From: Allodiplogaster sudhausi
Lineage: Eukaryota > Nematoda > Chromadorea > Rhabditida > Diplogasteridae
Direction of reading: 5' to 3'
DNA length: 64,000 nt
NCBI GenBank assembly: GCA_945643635.1
Contig: CALZFC010000252.1
Location: 2,908,501-2,972,500, forward strand
Each line of letters begins with the position of its first letter. Position 1 is the first letter of the stretch. Below, one piece after another: positions 33,809-43,656 of the stretch. A program made the position numbers and the translations under genes. The notes beneath the pieces were generated by a model. The model was given only the letters and a program-made list of their open reading frames with translations. It did no database searches and had not been told where the DNA came from.

Positions 33809-34436
33809 GGGTCGCTAGGAACACACAATTCGACCTTCGGGATGACTATAACGGACGACGACTTGTGAATATTTTTACTCTATTCTTGGAGATACGCACA
33901 ATTACGAGAGAAAAAAACAAAGTTACTATTTGTTTAATTATGTAATACAGAGATTTATTGTCTATACATATTCTCGTCTTCCAATGTGGTGCTAGTCGCC
34001 TTCTCTTTTATATTCTGACTAACCCTAGCCTTCTAATTGTTGCATATTATGGATTTGGTGGCCGGATTCGATCTGCGATATGAGAACTGTTGCCCTTCTG
34101 CTTTCGTCTCCATTGCATTCCTAACTCTGACCATCTACTGGTATCGCGGTGTTGACATGCTTAATGGATACTGTACTCTTGTACCCTTTAACCCTTGGTG
34201 AACGGTGAGCGGATGTAGTCGTCATTCTTAGGACAGTCATCTATTCATATCTGATAAACATGACCTTTTATTTCACGCAAATGACATTTTAGAGGTTTGA
34301 ACCCTCGACGAGTGAGTGTTTGTTGATTGCAGTTGGGTGAAAATTTGCAGTTCTTTTACGTGGTAAAATGAGAGAGAGGCGAAGGATAATAAGGGGGGAA
34401 AAGGGGTAAGAGAGTAAGAGTGATAGAGAGTATCTA

Positions 34437-34441
34437 CGCTG
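34437..34441. repeat. 5-bp target duplication CGCTG, left
   Basis: CGCTG here recurs at 47362-47366, immediately outside the opposite inverted repeats of the 12.9-kb insertion. The paralogous locus at 60077-60081 has a single CGCGG at the same point. Confidence 0.7.
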
Positions 34442-34470
34442 CACAGCACATTGAAATAGTGGAATTCCAT

Positions 34471-34584
34471 TTATATGGTCGTATAACCCCCACATAACCA
34501 GATTACCCTGCTGTACTTCGTACTTCACCACCGAACACTACAAATCCACTTTATCAACCTAGGCTCCAGACGGGCCGTGAATTA
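34471..34584. repeat. split direct repeat A1
   Basis: Matches A2 (35879-35993) with only a few differences, from ATATGGTCGTATAAC to GACGGGCCGTGAATTA. Confidence 0.9.
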
Positions 34585-34758
34585 TGGTGACAATAATATA
34601 TGGAAAAACATTGCAATAGTGGCATGTTAACCATAATAGCGAGTAATCATAGGATAGCAATAGTGGAAGAAAATAGCAAATAAATAAGGAATAGCAAATA
34701 ATAGCCAATAAGGAATACCTTATTAATAGCAAATAATATAATAAGGCAAACATAGCGT

Positions 34759-35655
34759 CTAAGCCAGACGAAGAAGAGAAAGGGGAGGGACGACTCCACC
34801 CTGAGTGGCGGGGGAAGAACCGACATAAGCAGCGAATCCTCCGTCACTCTTCCACCTACCGACACGTTTAACTTGATCGGCTGTGCGTCCCAGAGCAAGC
34901 AGTCGGTTAGCCATTCCGCTACGAGCACTGTGCAAGGTATATTGGGATAATGAAAGAGAAGTAAGCATGCGAGAAATGAGATTGGAGAGGTGAGAGGAGG
35001 ATATGTGAGAGATAGAGTTGAGTGATGGGAAGAGGGGCGAGAGGGGAGGCTTAGAAGAGAGGCCCTCTGAGATGAAATTCCACAACAATGGGGTAGCAGA
35101 AACATCAATATAGGTGGTAGCACCTTCAGAAAACTGATCAGTCTTAGACTGCCGAATAACAATCGAAAGATTATGAGAGGAGAGGGATAGGTCAGACCAC
35201 TTAAGGGCTGCGACTTCGCCTACTCTTAAGCCAGCCAAATACTGCAAGGTAATAGCCAAATGAGGACGTTGATCAGGCTCGGTGAGAGCTGACTGGAGAA
35301 TCAAACGGATATGCGAATCTGATAACGGGAGAGAGCCTCGAGGAGGTGCAGGTGATCTCTTAAGACCAGACAAAACACGAGAACACAATGGGGAAACTGA
35401 TTCTGAAGAAAACAATGCGAAAGAAGCCGAGAGATGAGCTACTTGAGAGCGAGAGAGACGAGCAGAGATAGAGTAAGCAGTTAGGGTCATTGTTGAAGAA
35501 GTGTCAGATCCGTGGGGGAGAGAGGAGAGGTAAGCTCTCCAAGCAGACTTATAGGACTTGTATTGGGAGCCACAGCTGAGCAGAAGAAGGGTTGAAGAAG
35601 GGGAAGAGGGTCTCGTCTTGAGATGGAAACCACTTCTCTGGAGATAGCGTTCCAT
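34759..35655 (-). CDS. tyrosine recombinase of PAT-like element
   Basis: Intact 298-residue frame. The C-terminal half has the tyrosine recombinase core: LAGLRVGEVAALKW with the first catalytic Arg, then LHSARSGMANRLLALG (an HxxR-like box in which the spacing is H-S-A-R), then GRWKSDGGFAAYV with the terminal Tyr. DIRS-type elements use this enzyme to integrate a circular DNA intermediate instead of a DDE integrase. The N-terminal part resembles the SAM-like DNA-binding domain of such enzymes. It lies between repeats A1 and B1 on the same strand as the reverse transcriptase. Confidence 0.9.
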   Translation of the reverse strand: MERYLQRSGFHLKTRPSSPSSTLLLLSCGSQYKSYKSAWRAYLSSLPHGSDTSSTMTLTAYSISARLSRSQVAHLSASFALFSSESVSPLCSRVLSGLKRSPAPPRGSLPLSDSHIRLILQSALTEPDQRPHLAITLQYLAGLRVGEVAALKWSDLSLSSHNLSIVIRQSKTDQFSEGATTYIDVSATPLLWNFISEGLSSKPPLSPLFPSLNSISHISSSHLSNLISRMLTSLSLSQYTLHSARSGMANRLLALGRTADQVKRVGRWKSDGGFAAYVGSSPATQGGVVPPLSLLRLA

Positions 35656-35710
35656 TCATTCCGAGCTCGTCCTGCAAAGCAACACCATAAGGGTGGGTGG
35701 GAGTGGACCC

Positions 35711-35993
35711 CCTTAACACGACAAACGTCTTAGAATAAATTCGAAAGGACGCTCTCGTCCTTAAGACTCGACCTACAGACCTTCCTCTCGGGAAATCCCC
35801 GCGAATTCAAACTTGAATTCCCTACTTGGCAAGTTGCCCACTAGGTGCAAGTACTCCATACAGCATGGTAATCCACAATTATATGGTCGTATAACTCCCA
35901 CATAACCCAGATTACCCTGCTGTACTTCGTACTTCACCACCGAACACTATAAATCCACTTTATCAAACTAGGCTCCAGACGGGCCGTGAATTA
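35711..35993. repeat. internal junction repeat B1-A2
   Basis: B1 (35711-35879) matches B2 (39309-39482) apart from a 4-nt and a 1-nt indel, and A2 (35879-35993) matches A1. They abut at CCACAATTATATGG, the junction expected for the split-direct-repeat mechanism of circle formation. Confidence 0.9.
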
Positions 35994-36010
35994 GAATGTC
36001 GAAAGTGAAC

Positions 36011-36436
36011 TTAAGAGAAAAGGAGGAATTCAAAATCGAAATCCAGGGAAGGTCGATTGAATGCTTGATTCAGAACGTGGCCAGGGATGATAACATGTCT
36101 TCCCTTCACTACCCTGACAGAGTCTGCAACTCTTCCCTCCCTTTTAGCCTTCAAAATGAGGGGGTAAAAATTGCTTGATTCCCAGACCGGGTAACCAAGA
36201 ATCACTTTTGTCCGATACAATCTTAGTTTTCCCAAGACTTGGGCCAACAACGAGGGAGGAGGAACGCCCCAACCAACAGATCCTCCGGTCCAGATGTCGT
36301 CTCTCGAGAGGGCGTCAACAGCAAGGCAAGAGGGTTCGGGCTCTCTCGAGACGAAACTGAAAACTTTGGAAGTCTCAGCAGTCGCAAAGAGATCAATGTC
36401 AGGGGAGCCCCATCTGTTAGAACAGAACTCGACACG
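36011..36436 (-). pseudogene. post-RNase H domain of PAT-like pol
   Basis: The frame reads VEFCSNRWGSPDIDLFATAE, FVSREPEPSCLAVDALSRD and LGKLRLYRTKVILGYPVW, the conserved segment downstream of RNase H in DIRS polyproteins. It is cut off from the rest of pol by the inserted element at 36437-36750 and by the inverted block beyond. The open frame continues into the inserted element, which is chance. Confidence 0.8.
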
Positions 36437-36750
36437 GGGTGTCAAGGCGACACTTAGATAACATTTTAGTGTACTGCTGTGGCGGGCTGTGTGCGAATAG
36501 TGCCAAGTCCTTCGACATTCCATGAATTGAAGAAAGGCTGACACTAATACGTATGCGGTAACACTAAATTAAGGGACGCCATGATAAAAGATTTTAGTGC
36601 ATCATCAAAAATCACTAGTGCACCATCATTTTGAGTGAATACGGTAACACTAAATTGAAATATTTGAAATGTTTTGGCTCGCAGCACGATTTCCCTCTAT
36701 GTCATTCTTGAGATTCTGTCTTCTATGATTTTTATCTAAGTGTCGCATTT
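36437..36750. mobile_element. MITE inserted in the PAT-like element
   Basis: GCGACACTTAGATAA at about 36450 is mirrored as TTATCTAAGTGTCGC at about 36735. The left end CACGGGGTGTCAAGG and internal blocks (ACATTTTAGTGTA, GCGGTAACACTAAAT) are shared with other copies in this window at 52130-52262 and 58010-58128. It interrupts the pol frame. Confidence 0.65.
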
Positions 36751-36860
36751 GCACTGCGCTAACTCTCCGTGCTCGAACCAAAAAGCATTGACAACCCTGT
36801 CATAATGATCTAGAACTCTACTCAGTGAATCTGCTTCTTCGTTTCTCTCTCGTGGGATCC
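36751..36860 (-). pseudogene. RNase H end segment, original orientation
   Basis: The minus strand reads WIPRERNEEADSLSRVLDHY, the typical end of a DIRS RNase H (WxPRxxNxxAD), so this piece still has the element's orientation while its neighbour at 36861-37373 is reversed. Confidence 0.75.
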
Positions 36861-37373
36861 ATGCAAAGAATGGTAGAATTTTTGCCCTCTGCAGAATACC
36901 ACTTATGGTCTTCCAGTCCTAACAAGACCTCTTGCAGACACAGTATCAGACAACTTGCTTGCAGGAAAAACGAGAGACGAGAAGCTACCAGTGGGAGAAG
37001 ACGAGAAGACAGCACTTACCGCCCTACTACAACGCATAACTAATGAAATTAAGAGCTGAGACGAGAACTGGAGAGAAGATTGGATGCGGTCGCGACCACG
37101 GACGCCTCCAATCTAGCTATTGGTGGGTTTGTTTCTTCCAGTGATAACAGGTTCTCCTTCTCAAAGAACTTAACGGAGGTTCAAAGAACTCTATCGAGTA
37201 CAGCAAGATAGATGCTGGGTATCCAACAAGCGGCCATGCTAGTTGCTGAAAGGTTCTCAGGAAAAAAGATTCTTTTTCTCACGGACAATCAGGGAGCGGT
37301 TAGTATCTGCCAAAAAGGATCCAGGGTGGCCATTCTACAAGATCTAGCTTTTTCGATAAGTGTTGTTTGACAT
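36861..37373 (+). pseudogene. inverted RNase H block of the PAT-like element
   Basis: The plus strand reads TTDASNLAIGGFVSS, TEVQRTLSSTAR and ILFLTDNQGAVSICQKGS, the RNase H core with its Asp residues, although the reverse transcriptase and the rest of RNase H are on the minus strand. The minus-strand reverse transcriptase stops making sense at about 37373, and its continuation is found at 36861 on the plus strand. The block is therefore an inversion of about 510 bp with CATG/CATT at the breakpoints. It contains at least one in-frame stop. Confidence 0.8.
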
Positions 37374-39234
37374 TGAAGCTATGATGCCTAGATTGCGTTC
37401 TCTATCCCTGAATGAGGGTTCCGGGGTGCGTAGAAAGGATTCTATTGCCTCTGCAAACTTCTGCTTTCTCTCCTTGGAAGGGGAAATATACTTCTCCTGA
37501 AGATTTATCTCCGTACCCAGCCAAACTACGTGAGGGGAAGGGTCCCAGTGACATTTCTCTTCCGACATCATTACACCTAGTCTCTGGAGGTCGGCTCTCA
37601 CTCTGAGGACCTGCTCCTTCAATTCCTCCTCTGAGTTTGCCAGGATAATACCATCGTCGAGATAAAGCCCTACTTCTATGCCCAAAGACCTCCATAGTCT
37701 CACAACGGGACGAAACAGTTTCGTTACCATCCAAGGAGCCGGAGCTAAACCAAATGGGACCGCACGGAAACGGTAGAAACGGTCTTTCCACTGAAAACCT
37801 AGGAAGTTCCTATGCTCGGGGAAGACTAGCAGATGATGGTAGCAGGACTTCATATCAAATACTGCTGCCACCTTCGCCTGAGACATGGATGTGACAAGGG
37901 AGTCGATGGATTCGAACTTGAATTTGGGCACGAACAAGAAGGTGTTCAGGAAGCTGAGATCAATTACTAGTCTTCTTTTCTTTCCATTCACCACAAAAAT
38001 CCTACTAGAAATGACTAGCTGCGATTTTTTGGAGGATTCGATGGCTGTGGACCCCAACAAGGATACGATTTCATCATCCACGAAAGCTTGGTCTTCGTTA
38101 CTTAGTACTGACTGGGGGGCATGTCTTCCTAGTAGTTCTACGCCTTCTAGAAATGGTAGTTTGAAACCCTCCCTCAATGCATTTAGGATGTACTCCATGG
38201 GAAGTAGCTTCTCCCATTCCTTGGTGCAGCCATGAATTTTTCCCGCTTTGAAAGTCTCACCTTCAGTTAGTAGAGTCTTGTTGTGGCTCGTGCTTCGCGT
38301 TGGCGAGGATCGATCGGACTTGGGGGCAGTTGTTGAAGATGTGCCCTGGCTGTTGGCAATGATGACAGCGGGCGTAGGGGGCGTGTCTGTGACCAGAGGC
38401 GGAGAGTCGATCAATCTGCTGCTGTTGCTTTTGGAATGCCAACTGGAGTTTCTGATCTGCAATGAGCAGTCTCTTGATAACACTTTTGCCTTTTTCTCAC
38501 TCGTCTCCACTCTCAACTGACAATTCCCGTCGCTTTCTCCAGCACTGCCACGGGAATCAGTCCGAAATGACTGTCTCTGGAAGGATGGGCCGGGAAGGAA
38601 GCGGCGACCCTCTTCTTCCATGCGCGGTTTCTTCTTTGGGATGCGAAAAGGCTCATCTCCCATCTTCTGGGAGATCTCAAGAGCCTTTCGTGTAACCTCG
38701 CTCAGATTTCCGTTCAACGCCTTGGCTTGGTCCAGGGCCACCCAGAAGTTGGGATTCTTCTCTGTGATTTGCACGTGGGAGACCCTCTCTTCCAGTCTCT
38801 CTTTGGCTTGGGCGACAAAGTCCAGGGCCTCTTCCCACGAAGAACACTGCTCGGCCGCATCCAGATCCGATAGCGCTTCGATCATCGGAGCTGTCGACTC
38901 CTGGTACACTGCAAGAGGTGCATGCATGGCAGTAAAGACTGCTTTATCCGGTATCCTAGATGAGGATACCGTCTTCCTATAGAGGAAGTTATGTGCGACT
39001 GGAAGGCAAAGGCCTTGGGTTGAGGACAAACCCCTTGAAGCGAATGTTGGGATCGTCCGATGTGGAGGAGGCGCTTGCACTCGAACTGGCTGTCGTGCCA
39101 TGAGTCTCCGGACTTGTTCCACGTATTCCGCCGGGTGCACATCTGGCCTCCTTCTTTCGTAACCGATTTCTGGCTCTCCAGCGTAACCTCCGAGGCGGGA
39201 GGGTCGGTCGCTGGATCAGGCATACTAGAAATAC
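37374..39234 (-). CDS. gag-reverse transcriptase of PAT-like element (damaged)
   Basis: A 598-residue frame (to 37344, with native sequence ending at about 37374). The N-terminal third is a gag-like region (EYVEQVRRLMARQPVRVQ, charged and Gln-rich). The reverse transcriptase has LVIDLSFLNTF, AAVFDMKSCYHHLLV, FRAVPFGLAPAPWMVTKLF and the active-site box GLYLDDGIILA, followed by WLGTEINL. The initiation region is in another frame (MPDPATDPPASEV..., from about 39220), with a frameshift near 39150, so this copy is probably not functional. Confidence 0.88.
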
Positions 39235-39308
39235 ACTCGTTGAACACGCATTCGAAATAATTAACTAAATAAAAACTCTTTAAAAAACCAACTTGAAAAA
39301 AGTCACCA

Positions 39309-39482
39309 CCTTAACACGACAAACGTCTTAGAATAAATTCGAAAGGACGCTCTCGTCCTTAAGACTCGACCTACAGTAAGACCTTCCTCTCGGAAAATCC
39401 CCGCGAATTCAAACTTGAATTCCCTACTTGGCAAGTTGCCCACTTAGGTGCAAGTACTCCATACAGCATGGTAATCCACAAT
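39309..39482. repeat. split direct repeat B2, element boundary
   Basis: Near-identical to B1. Its end at CCACAAT marks the outer boundary of the retrotransposon. The following 58 bp (39483-39540) before the LINE belong to neither element. Confidence 0.88.
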
Positions 39483-39672
39483 CGCTTTTGCTTAGTATGG
39501 GAAAAAATTTCAAACATCGCGCCAAATTGCTACCAAAAATATTGATTGATTGATTTATTTACGTGCAGCTGCCACGTGTTAATGAAGATATGTGTATAAG
39601 TGATAAAGCAAAGCATGGTATGGTATACATAAGAAGATACAGTATATATGAACATCATACAGTATATATGGG

Positions 39673-41528
39673 CTATTGTGATGGGGTCGCAGATGGGGAG
39701 GAGAGGGAGGAGGGAGGTGAGTGCTTGGCCAGGCTGTTGAAAGCTTTCGCGGATCTGATGAAAAACGAGTGGTTACGAACGGAGTAGCGAGTGGACGGGT
39801 AAGCAAGGAGGAAGGTAAGGCCGCGAGTACGTGAGTTACGAAAATGGAAATAATGGGGAACGCGATCAGAGATACGCCTGTAGACAAATACAAGACGACG
39901 CGCAAGTGTAAAATCAGAGTGTTGTCTACGAGATAAGAGAGAGGGGAGGGAGAGAGCCTTGTTACGGGTAGCAGGGTTAGGAATATCAGCGCGATTGCTG
40001 TAGCCAAAACAACGGCGGTAAATAAAACGGGTAAAATAGTTCTGGATGCGTTCCAGACGAAGGATATCTTTCTTGAGCCGGGGAGAAAAGACAATGGAGG
40101 AAGATTCGAGCAAAAGGCGAATATACAGGGTATAAGCGGAAACAAGGGTATCCTTGTTTTTGGAACGGAGGGAGCGGATGATGGGGTGACATTTGCTTAT
40201 TGCCTTGTTAGCAAGATGCGAGCAGTGGGACGAAAAGGAAAGAGAGGAGTCAATAATAATGCCGAGATTTCGGATGTTGTCCACTGGGGTAAGGGGAGCG
40301 CCGTTAAGGTGGTAAGGTAACTTGGGGTTTGATTTGCCTAAAAGGAGGACGGAACATTTGAGGGGGGCGAGGGGAGTTGCCATTTGTTGGCCCAGGATGC
40401 AACTTCGTCAATGGCCGCCTGAAGGGGAGCATGAGAAGAAGACTTAGTAAATGAGCGAAAAATCTTAAGATCGTCAGCGAAGCAACTAGAATGTACATCA
40501 TGTAAAGAGATAAGAGAGGGAAGGTCGCTAGTAAATAGGATAAAAAGGAGAGGACCAAGAACTGTTCCTTGCGGGATTCCGCTAGTGACAGGAAGAGGGG
40601 GCGAGAGGGAAGAGGCGACACGGACAGAAAAGGTGCGATTGCTAAGGAAGGAGGTGATCCAAGATATACACTTAGGCGGGAGAGAAAGAAGACTAAGCTT
40701 ATGGATAAGCTTGGGGTGAGATACACGATCAAAAGCACAGGCGTGATCAAAGTAAATTACATCAGTGAACTGAGAGTTAGCCATTGCGGAGGTCCATAAT
40801 TCGAGACAACTTAACATTTGGAAATCGATGGAGCGTTTTGGCCTAAGGCCATATTGTTGATCAGGAATAATATGTGCATCGTTTCAAAAGGAATAGAGTT
40901 TCCTACAAAGCATTCTTTCAAATCGGCGCGAAAATAGGGAGGTTATAGAAATGGGGCGATAGTTCGAAGGGTCAGAGTAAGGTTGCTTCTTCTTAATGGG
41001 GATAACTATTGACGATTTCCATGCTGAGGGGACTGAGGAAGTGGCATAGGAATAATCAAAGATATATTTGAGGGCTTCAGAGATGGGGATAGCTAAGTTC
41101 TTGATAAAAAGCAAATTAAAATTATCTGGGGTTTTACAAGATGAGTTTTTCCAAGACTGAATGAGACGACAGATTTCATGACGAGGGAAATTTATAGAAA
41201 AATCAGAAGGAGGACGGACACGATGATTAGGTGGCAGCGAGGGGAGGGAGCCATTGTCAATGGTATAGGCAGAAGCGAAGGTGTCAGCTAAAAGTTGGGC
41301 CTTATCCTTATCCGTGAAACAAGAGGAACCTGAGGGGGAAGTGAGGGAGTCGACTCCTCGGGGCTTGGATGTTATACGGTTACGCATGAATCGGAAGAAG
41401 AGGGACTTGTTATTGGATTTAATGACATGTTTCTCTACGTTGCTAGAGTACTTATCCATAGCTCTACAATAAAGGGCATTTGCTGATGCATAAGCTGAGC
41501 GGGATGAGTCAGAGTCATGGGCTAACAT
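39673..41528 (-). pseudogene. LINE reverse transcriptase, interrupted
   Basis: Three consecutive frames together make one reverse transcriptase: 41528-40884 with NYRPISITSLFSRRFERML; 40880-40385 with YFDHACAFDRVSH, SGIPQGTVLGPLLFILF and the active-site box CFADDLKIF; 40383-39673 with LGIIIDSSLSFSSHC and a C-terminal region typical of CR1/Jockey-group enzymes (ILRLERIQNYFTRFIY). One stop codon and one single-base shift separate them, so the copy is recently inactivated and not ancient. Confidence 0.87.
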
Positions 41529-42346
41529 ATTGAGCCAAGATTGATAGCGCTTACGTTTGAGGCGGAGGATGTGATTGGGAAGACGGACACCTTGGGAACT
41601 TTCTTAAAAGGAACAAAAAGATCTTCTATAACACGGAGAGCAGATGTGAAAGTTTCATACATCATGTTGACATCGGTAAGTCTATGAAATGGAGCGGGAA
41701 AAGAATAATAATCTAAGAGAAATTGACAAGCAGCCTGGTAATCAACTTTAGCGTAGTCTCTGACATAGGTGAAGGAGGGTTCGGAATGAGACAGAGAGAG
41801 GGTGGCTTCGATTGCCGAATAATCAGAGTTAAAGAAGGGGGGAGAGAGAGTGACATTTGTAATAAGGGAGGGAGTATTGGATAGGACTAGGTCAATGAAG
41901 TGGTTGTTGCAAGTAGGGGAAGGAGCGAGTTGAGCAAGCTGACACGAGGAAGTAAAATCATGGAAGAGTCTGGATGAAGGGGAGAGAGAAGAAATGGTGG
42001 CCGGTGGGGAAGAGTTCCATAGAATGTCCGGGTAGTTAAAATCGCCAAGAAGAATGGTAGGGTGAGAAGCAGAGGAGAGATCTGTGAGAAGCTTGACAAG
42101 GTTAGCGTAATCGTCAGATGGGCAAGCGGGAGCGCGATAAACTAAGATGATGCGGATGGGGTCGCTACTGAAGCTAGCGTCAACTGCGAGCAATTCGAAT
42201 GCGTGAGGGCGAGAAAGTGACAATAAGGTGGTGGTGGAGATGGAAGAGCGGAAGATGAGGGCAACACCGCCGCCTTTGCGTCTGGTGCGGTCTTGGCGGA
42301 TAATAGAGTAATCGGGAGAACCGTTAAGTAGAAAGTTGTCAGGCAA
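41522..42346 (-). pseudogene. LINE apurinic-like endonuclease domain
   Basis: Frame with TRRKGGGVALIFRSS, ILLGDFNYPDILWN (the GDFN active-site box) and FIDLVLSNTPSLITNV ending NSDYSAIEATL (SDH-like box with Y), the order found in EEP endonucleases of CR1/Jockey LINEs. Its upstream part continues beyond the frame start near 42486. A frameshift separates it from the reverse transcriptase. Confidence 0.85.
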
Positions 42347-42485
42347 GGAAGAGGTAAGCCATGTCTCGACAATAGCAATGATAGCAAACGAACGGGAGAA
42401 GAGGGATGATAATTCGTAGTTCTTGTTAACAATCGAGCGGGCATTGAAAGAGTATATTGAGGAATTGGTTTGCCTGCGAGTGGCA

Positions 42486-43091
42486 CTAGTTAAAATTGGG
42501 GGAGGGGGTGGTAGTAGTGGAAAGGGGGAGTGGGATTGAGAGAGGCGAGAGGGGCAAAACGGTTGTTAGTGGTGAAGTCGAGGTTAGGGGGGTGGTAGTT
42601 AGGCGGCGGATTGGTGTAGATAGGAGGAGAGGAGAGAAAATGAGAGAGCGGCTGCGGCGGCTGGAAGTGATTGGGAGAGAGAGTAGGAGGAGGAAGAGAG
42701 GGGAGATAAGACGCGCGATGAGGTGGCTGGGATGGAGGGGGAGTTTGAGTGCGGCCCACAGCGGCGGCGTAGGAGGAGTTAGAGAAGAGGGGAGTGGGGT
42801 TGGTGTTAGAGTGGGAAGGCCGGCGGGTGGCCACGCGAGATTGAGGGGGGCGAGGGGGGCGAGAGGTGGGGGCCGTGCGATGGCCGGGGGGTTTGGCGAA
42901 GAAGCGCGAGTAGTCCCCCCAGGCACGAGGGGCGTCGCGGAAGGAAGTCGGGTCGGCTCTTGAGAGGAGCGGAGCACGGGAATATTATTTAAACTTCCCG
43001 CAATTTTCAAAAAAAAAAATTTAACAGGACAACCCTGTGGCCACCGGGGCCAACAGATTCGTGCGTTGGTGCGGCATATCGACGCTCGCAA
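42486..43091 (-). CDS. Pro/Ser/Thr-rich ORF1-like frame of the LINE
   Basis: About 200 residues, dominated by Pro, Ser, Leu and Thr, at the 5' end of the LINE. No zinc knuckle or RRM is visible. Composition in this 500-bp stretch is strongly G-rich on the plus strand, and other frames are also open, so its coding status is uncertain. Confidence 0.4.
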   Translation of the reverse strand: MRASICRTNARICWPRWPQGCPVKFFFLKIAGSLNNIPVLRSSQEPTRLPSATPLVPGGTTRASSPNPPAIARPPPLAPLAPLNLAWPPAGLPTLTPTPLPSSLTPPTPPLWAALKLPLHPSHLIARLISPLFLLLLSLPITSSRRSRSLIFSPLLLSTPIRRLTTTPLTSTSPLTTVLPLSPLSIPLPLSTTTTPSPNFN

Positions 43092-43196
43092 CCGACATTA
43101 GCCGGCCTTTTCTATGGAGAGAGAGTTCGAAGGGCTCAAGCAGTGATATGGGTAGAAGATACACGGCGATTTAGCACTGTACATTTCGAGTACTTA

Positions 43197-43656
43197 CAAG
43201 GGAACCATCTAAGCGTAAGGTGGCGGATTTTGATCGCACCTGTCCAGATCGATTAATACGGTCGAAAAAATGATTCTGGCATTTTTTATTTTTCCTAAAT
43301 AGCCTCTGGCGATTTTATATTGATTTTTAAAAATTTGCATAAATTGAGGATGTCGGCTGCTGACCCGATGTTTGCCATTGTCGGTATCTTCCTTGACACT
43401 GAAAATGTGGCTTGCGTAGCGCAGTAGGTTGCGCGCTCGCCTTTAGTTTTGAGTATCAATGGTTCGAACCCCATACGGTGCAAACGTTTTGCTATAGTTT
43501 TGGATATTCACATTTGATAATGTAAATGTAAAAAATTTATTCTGATGCCGGGAGAGTGCTTGTGGACTTAAATTTTTTTAACCAAATTTGTCTTCTTCTA
43601 TATAAGGGCATTTTAAATTTTAATGTGTTCACTTCGCTCATGTTTGCGAATCCGCA
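43197..43656 (+). repeat. Tc5-like left terminal inverted repeat
   Basis: Pairs with 45691-46137, with a small length difference near 43558-43575. It includes the tRNA-like block at 43411-43482 and the likely start of the transposase (ATG at about 43640). Confidence 0.9.
43411..43482 (+). promoter_or_regulatory. tRNA-like Pol III A/B boxes inside the TIR
   Basis: TAGCGCAGTAGG (43417-43428) fits the Pol III A box and forms a D-arm with the following GCGC. GGTTCGAACC (43461-43470) fits the B box. The start-to-start spacing of 44 bp is that of a tRNA gene. The acceptor and T stems do not pair well, so it is a tRNA-derived relic or promoter and not a normal tRNA. Confidence 0.65.

Larger units (their letters stand above)
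34471..39482 (-). mobile_element. PAT/DIRS-like tyrosine-recombinase retrotransposon
   Basis: About 5 kb. It has a gag-reverse transcriptase frame, an RNase H region and a tyrosine recombinase, with split direct repeats instead of LTRs. On the plus strand the order is A1 (34471-34584), recombinase, B1 (35711-35879) directly abutting A2 (35879-35993), RNase H/RT/gag, B2 (39309-39482). A1/A2 and B1/B2 pairs are nearly identical. This layout is that of PAT-type DIRS elements described in nematodes. The copy is broken: a gag frameshift near 39150, an inverted RNase H block, and a small inserted element at 36437-36750. Confidence 0.88.
39541..43120 (-). mobile_element. LINE (CR1/Jockey-like non-LTR retrotransposon)
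   Basis: In its own sense the element has a Pro-rich ORF1-like frame (43091-42486), an endonuclease (42346-41522) and a reverse transcriptase (41528-39673). It ends in a short repeated tail (TAAATAAATCAATCAATCAA) at 39541-39562, as CR1-like elements end in a short repeat and not poly(A). The coding region has a frameshift between endonuclease and RT near 41600, an in-frame stop at 40881-40883, and a frameshift near 40385. A fragment of the same family lies at 1-374. Confidence 0.88.

Noticed and set aside
34759..35655. Phage or bacterial integrase, suggesting contamination or transfer
   Set aside because: The frame sits between split direct repeats next to a DIRS-type reverse transcriptase, so it is the tyrosine recombinase of a eukaryotic retrotransposon.
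42496..42963. Plus-strand Gly/Arg-rich coding frame
   Set aside because: It is antisense to the Pro-rich part of the LINE, and the G-rich composition leaves several frames open.
43411..43482. Functional tRNA gene
   Set aside because: A and B boxes are good, but the acceptor and T stems do not pair and the anticodon arm is poor; the block is repeated in both transposon ends.
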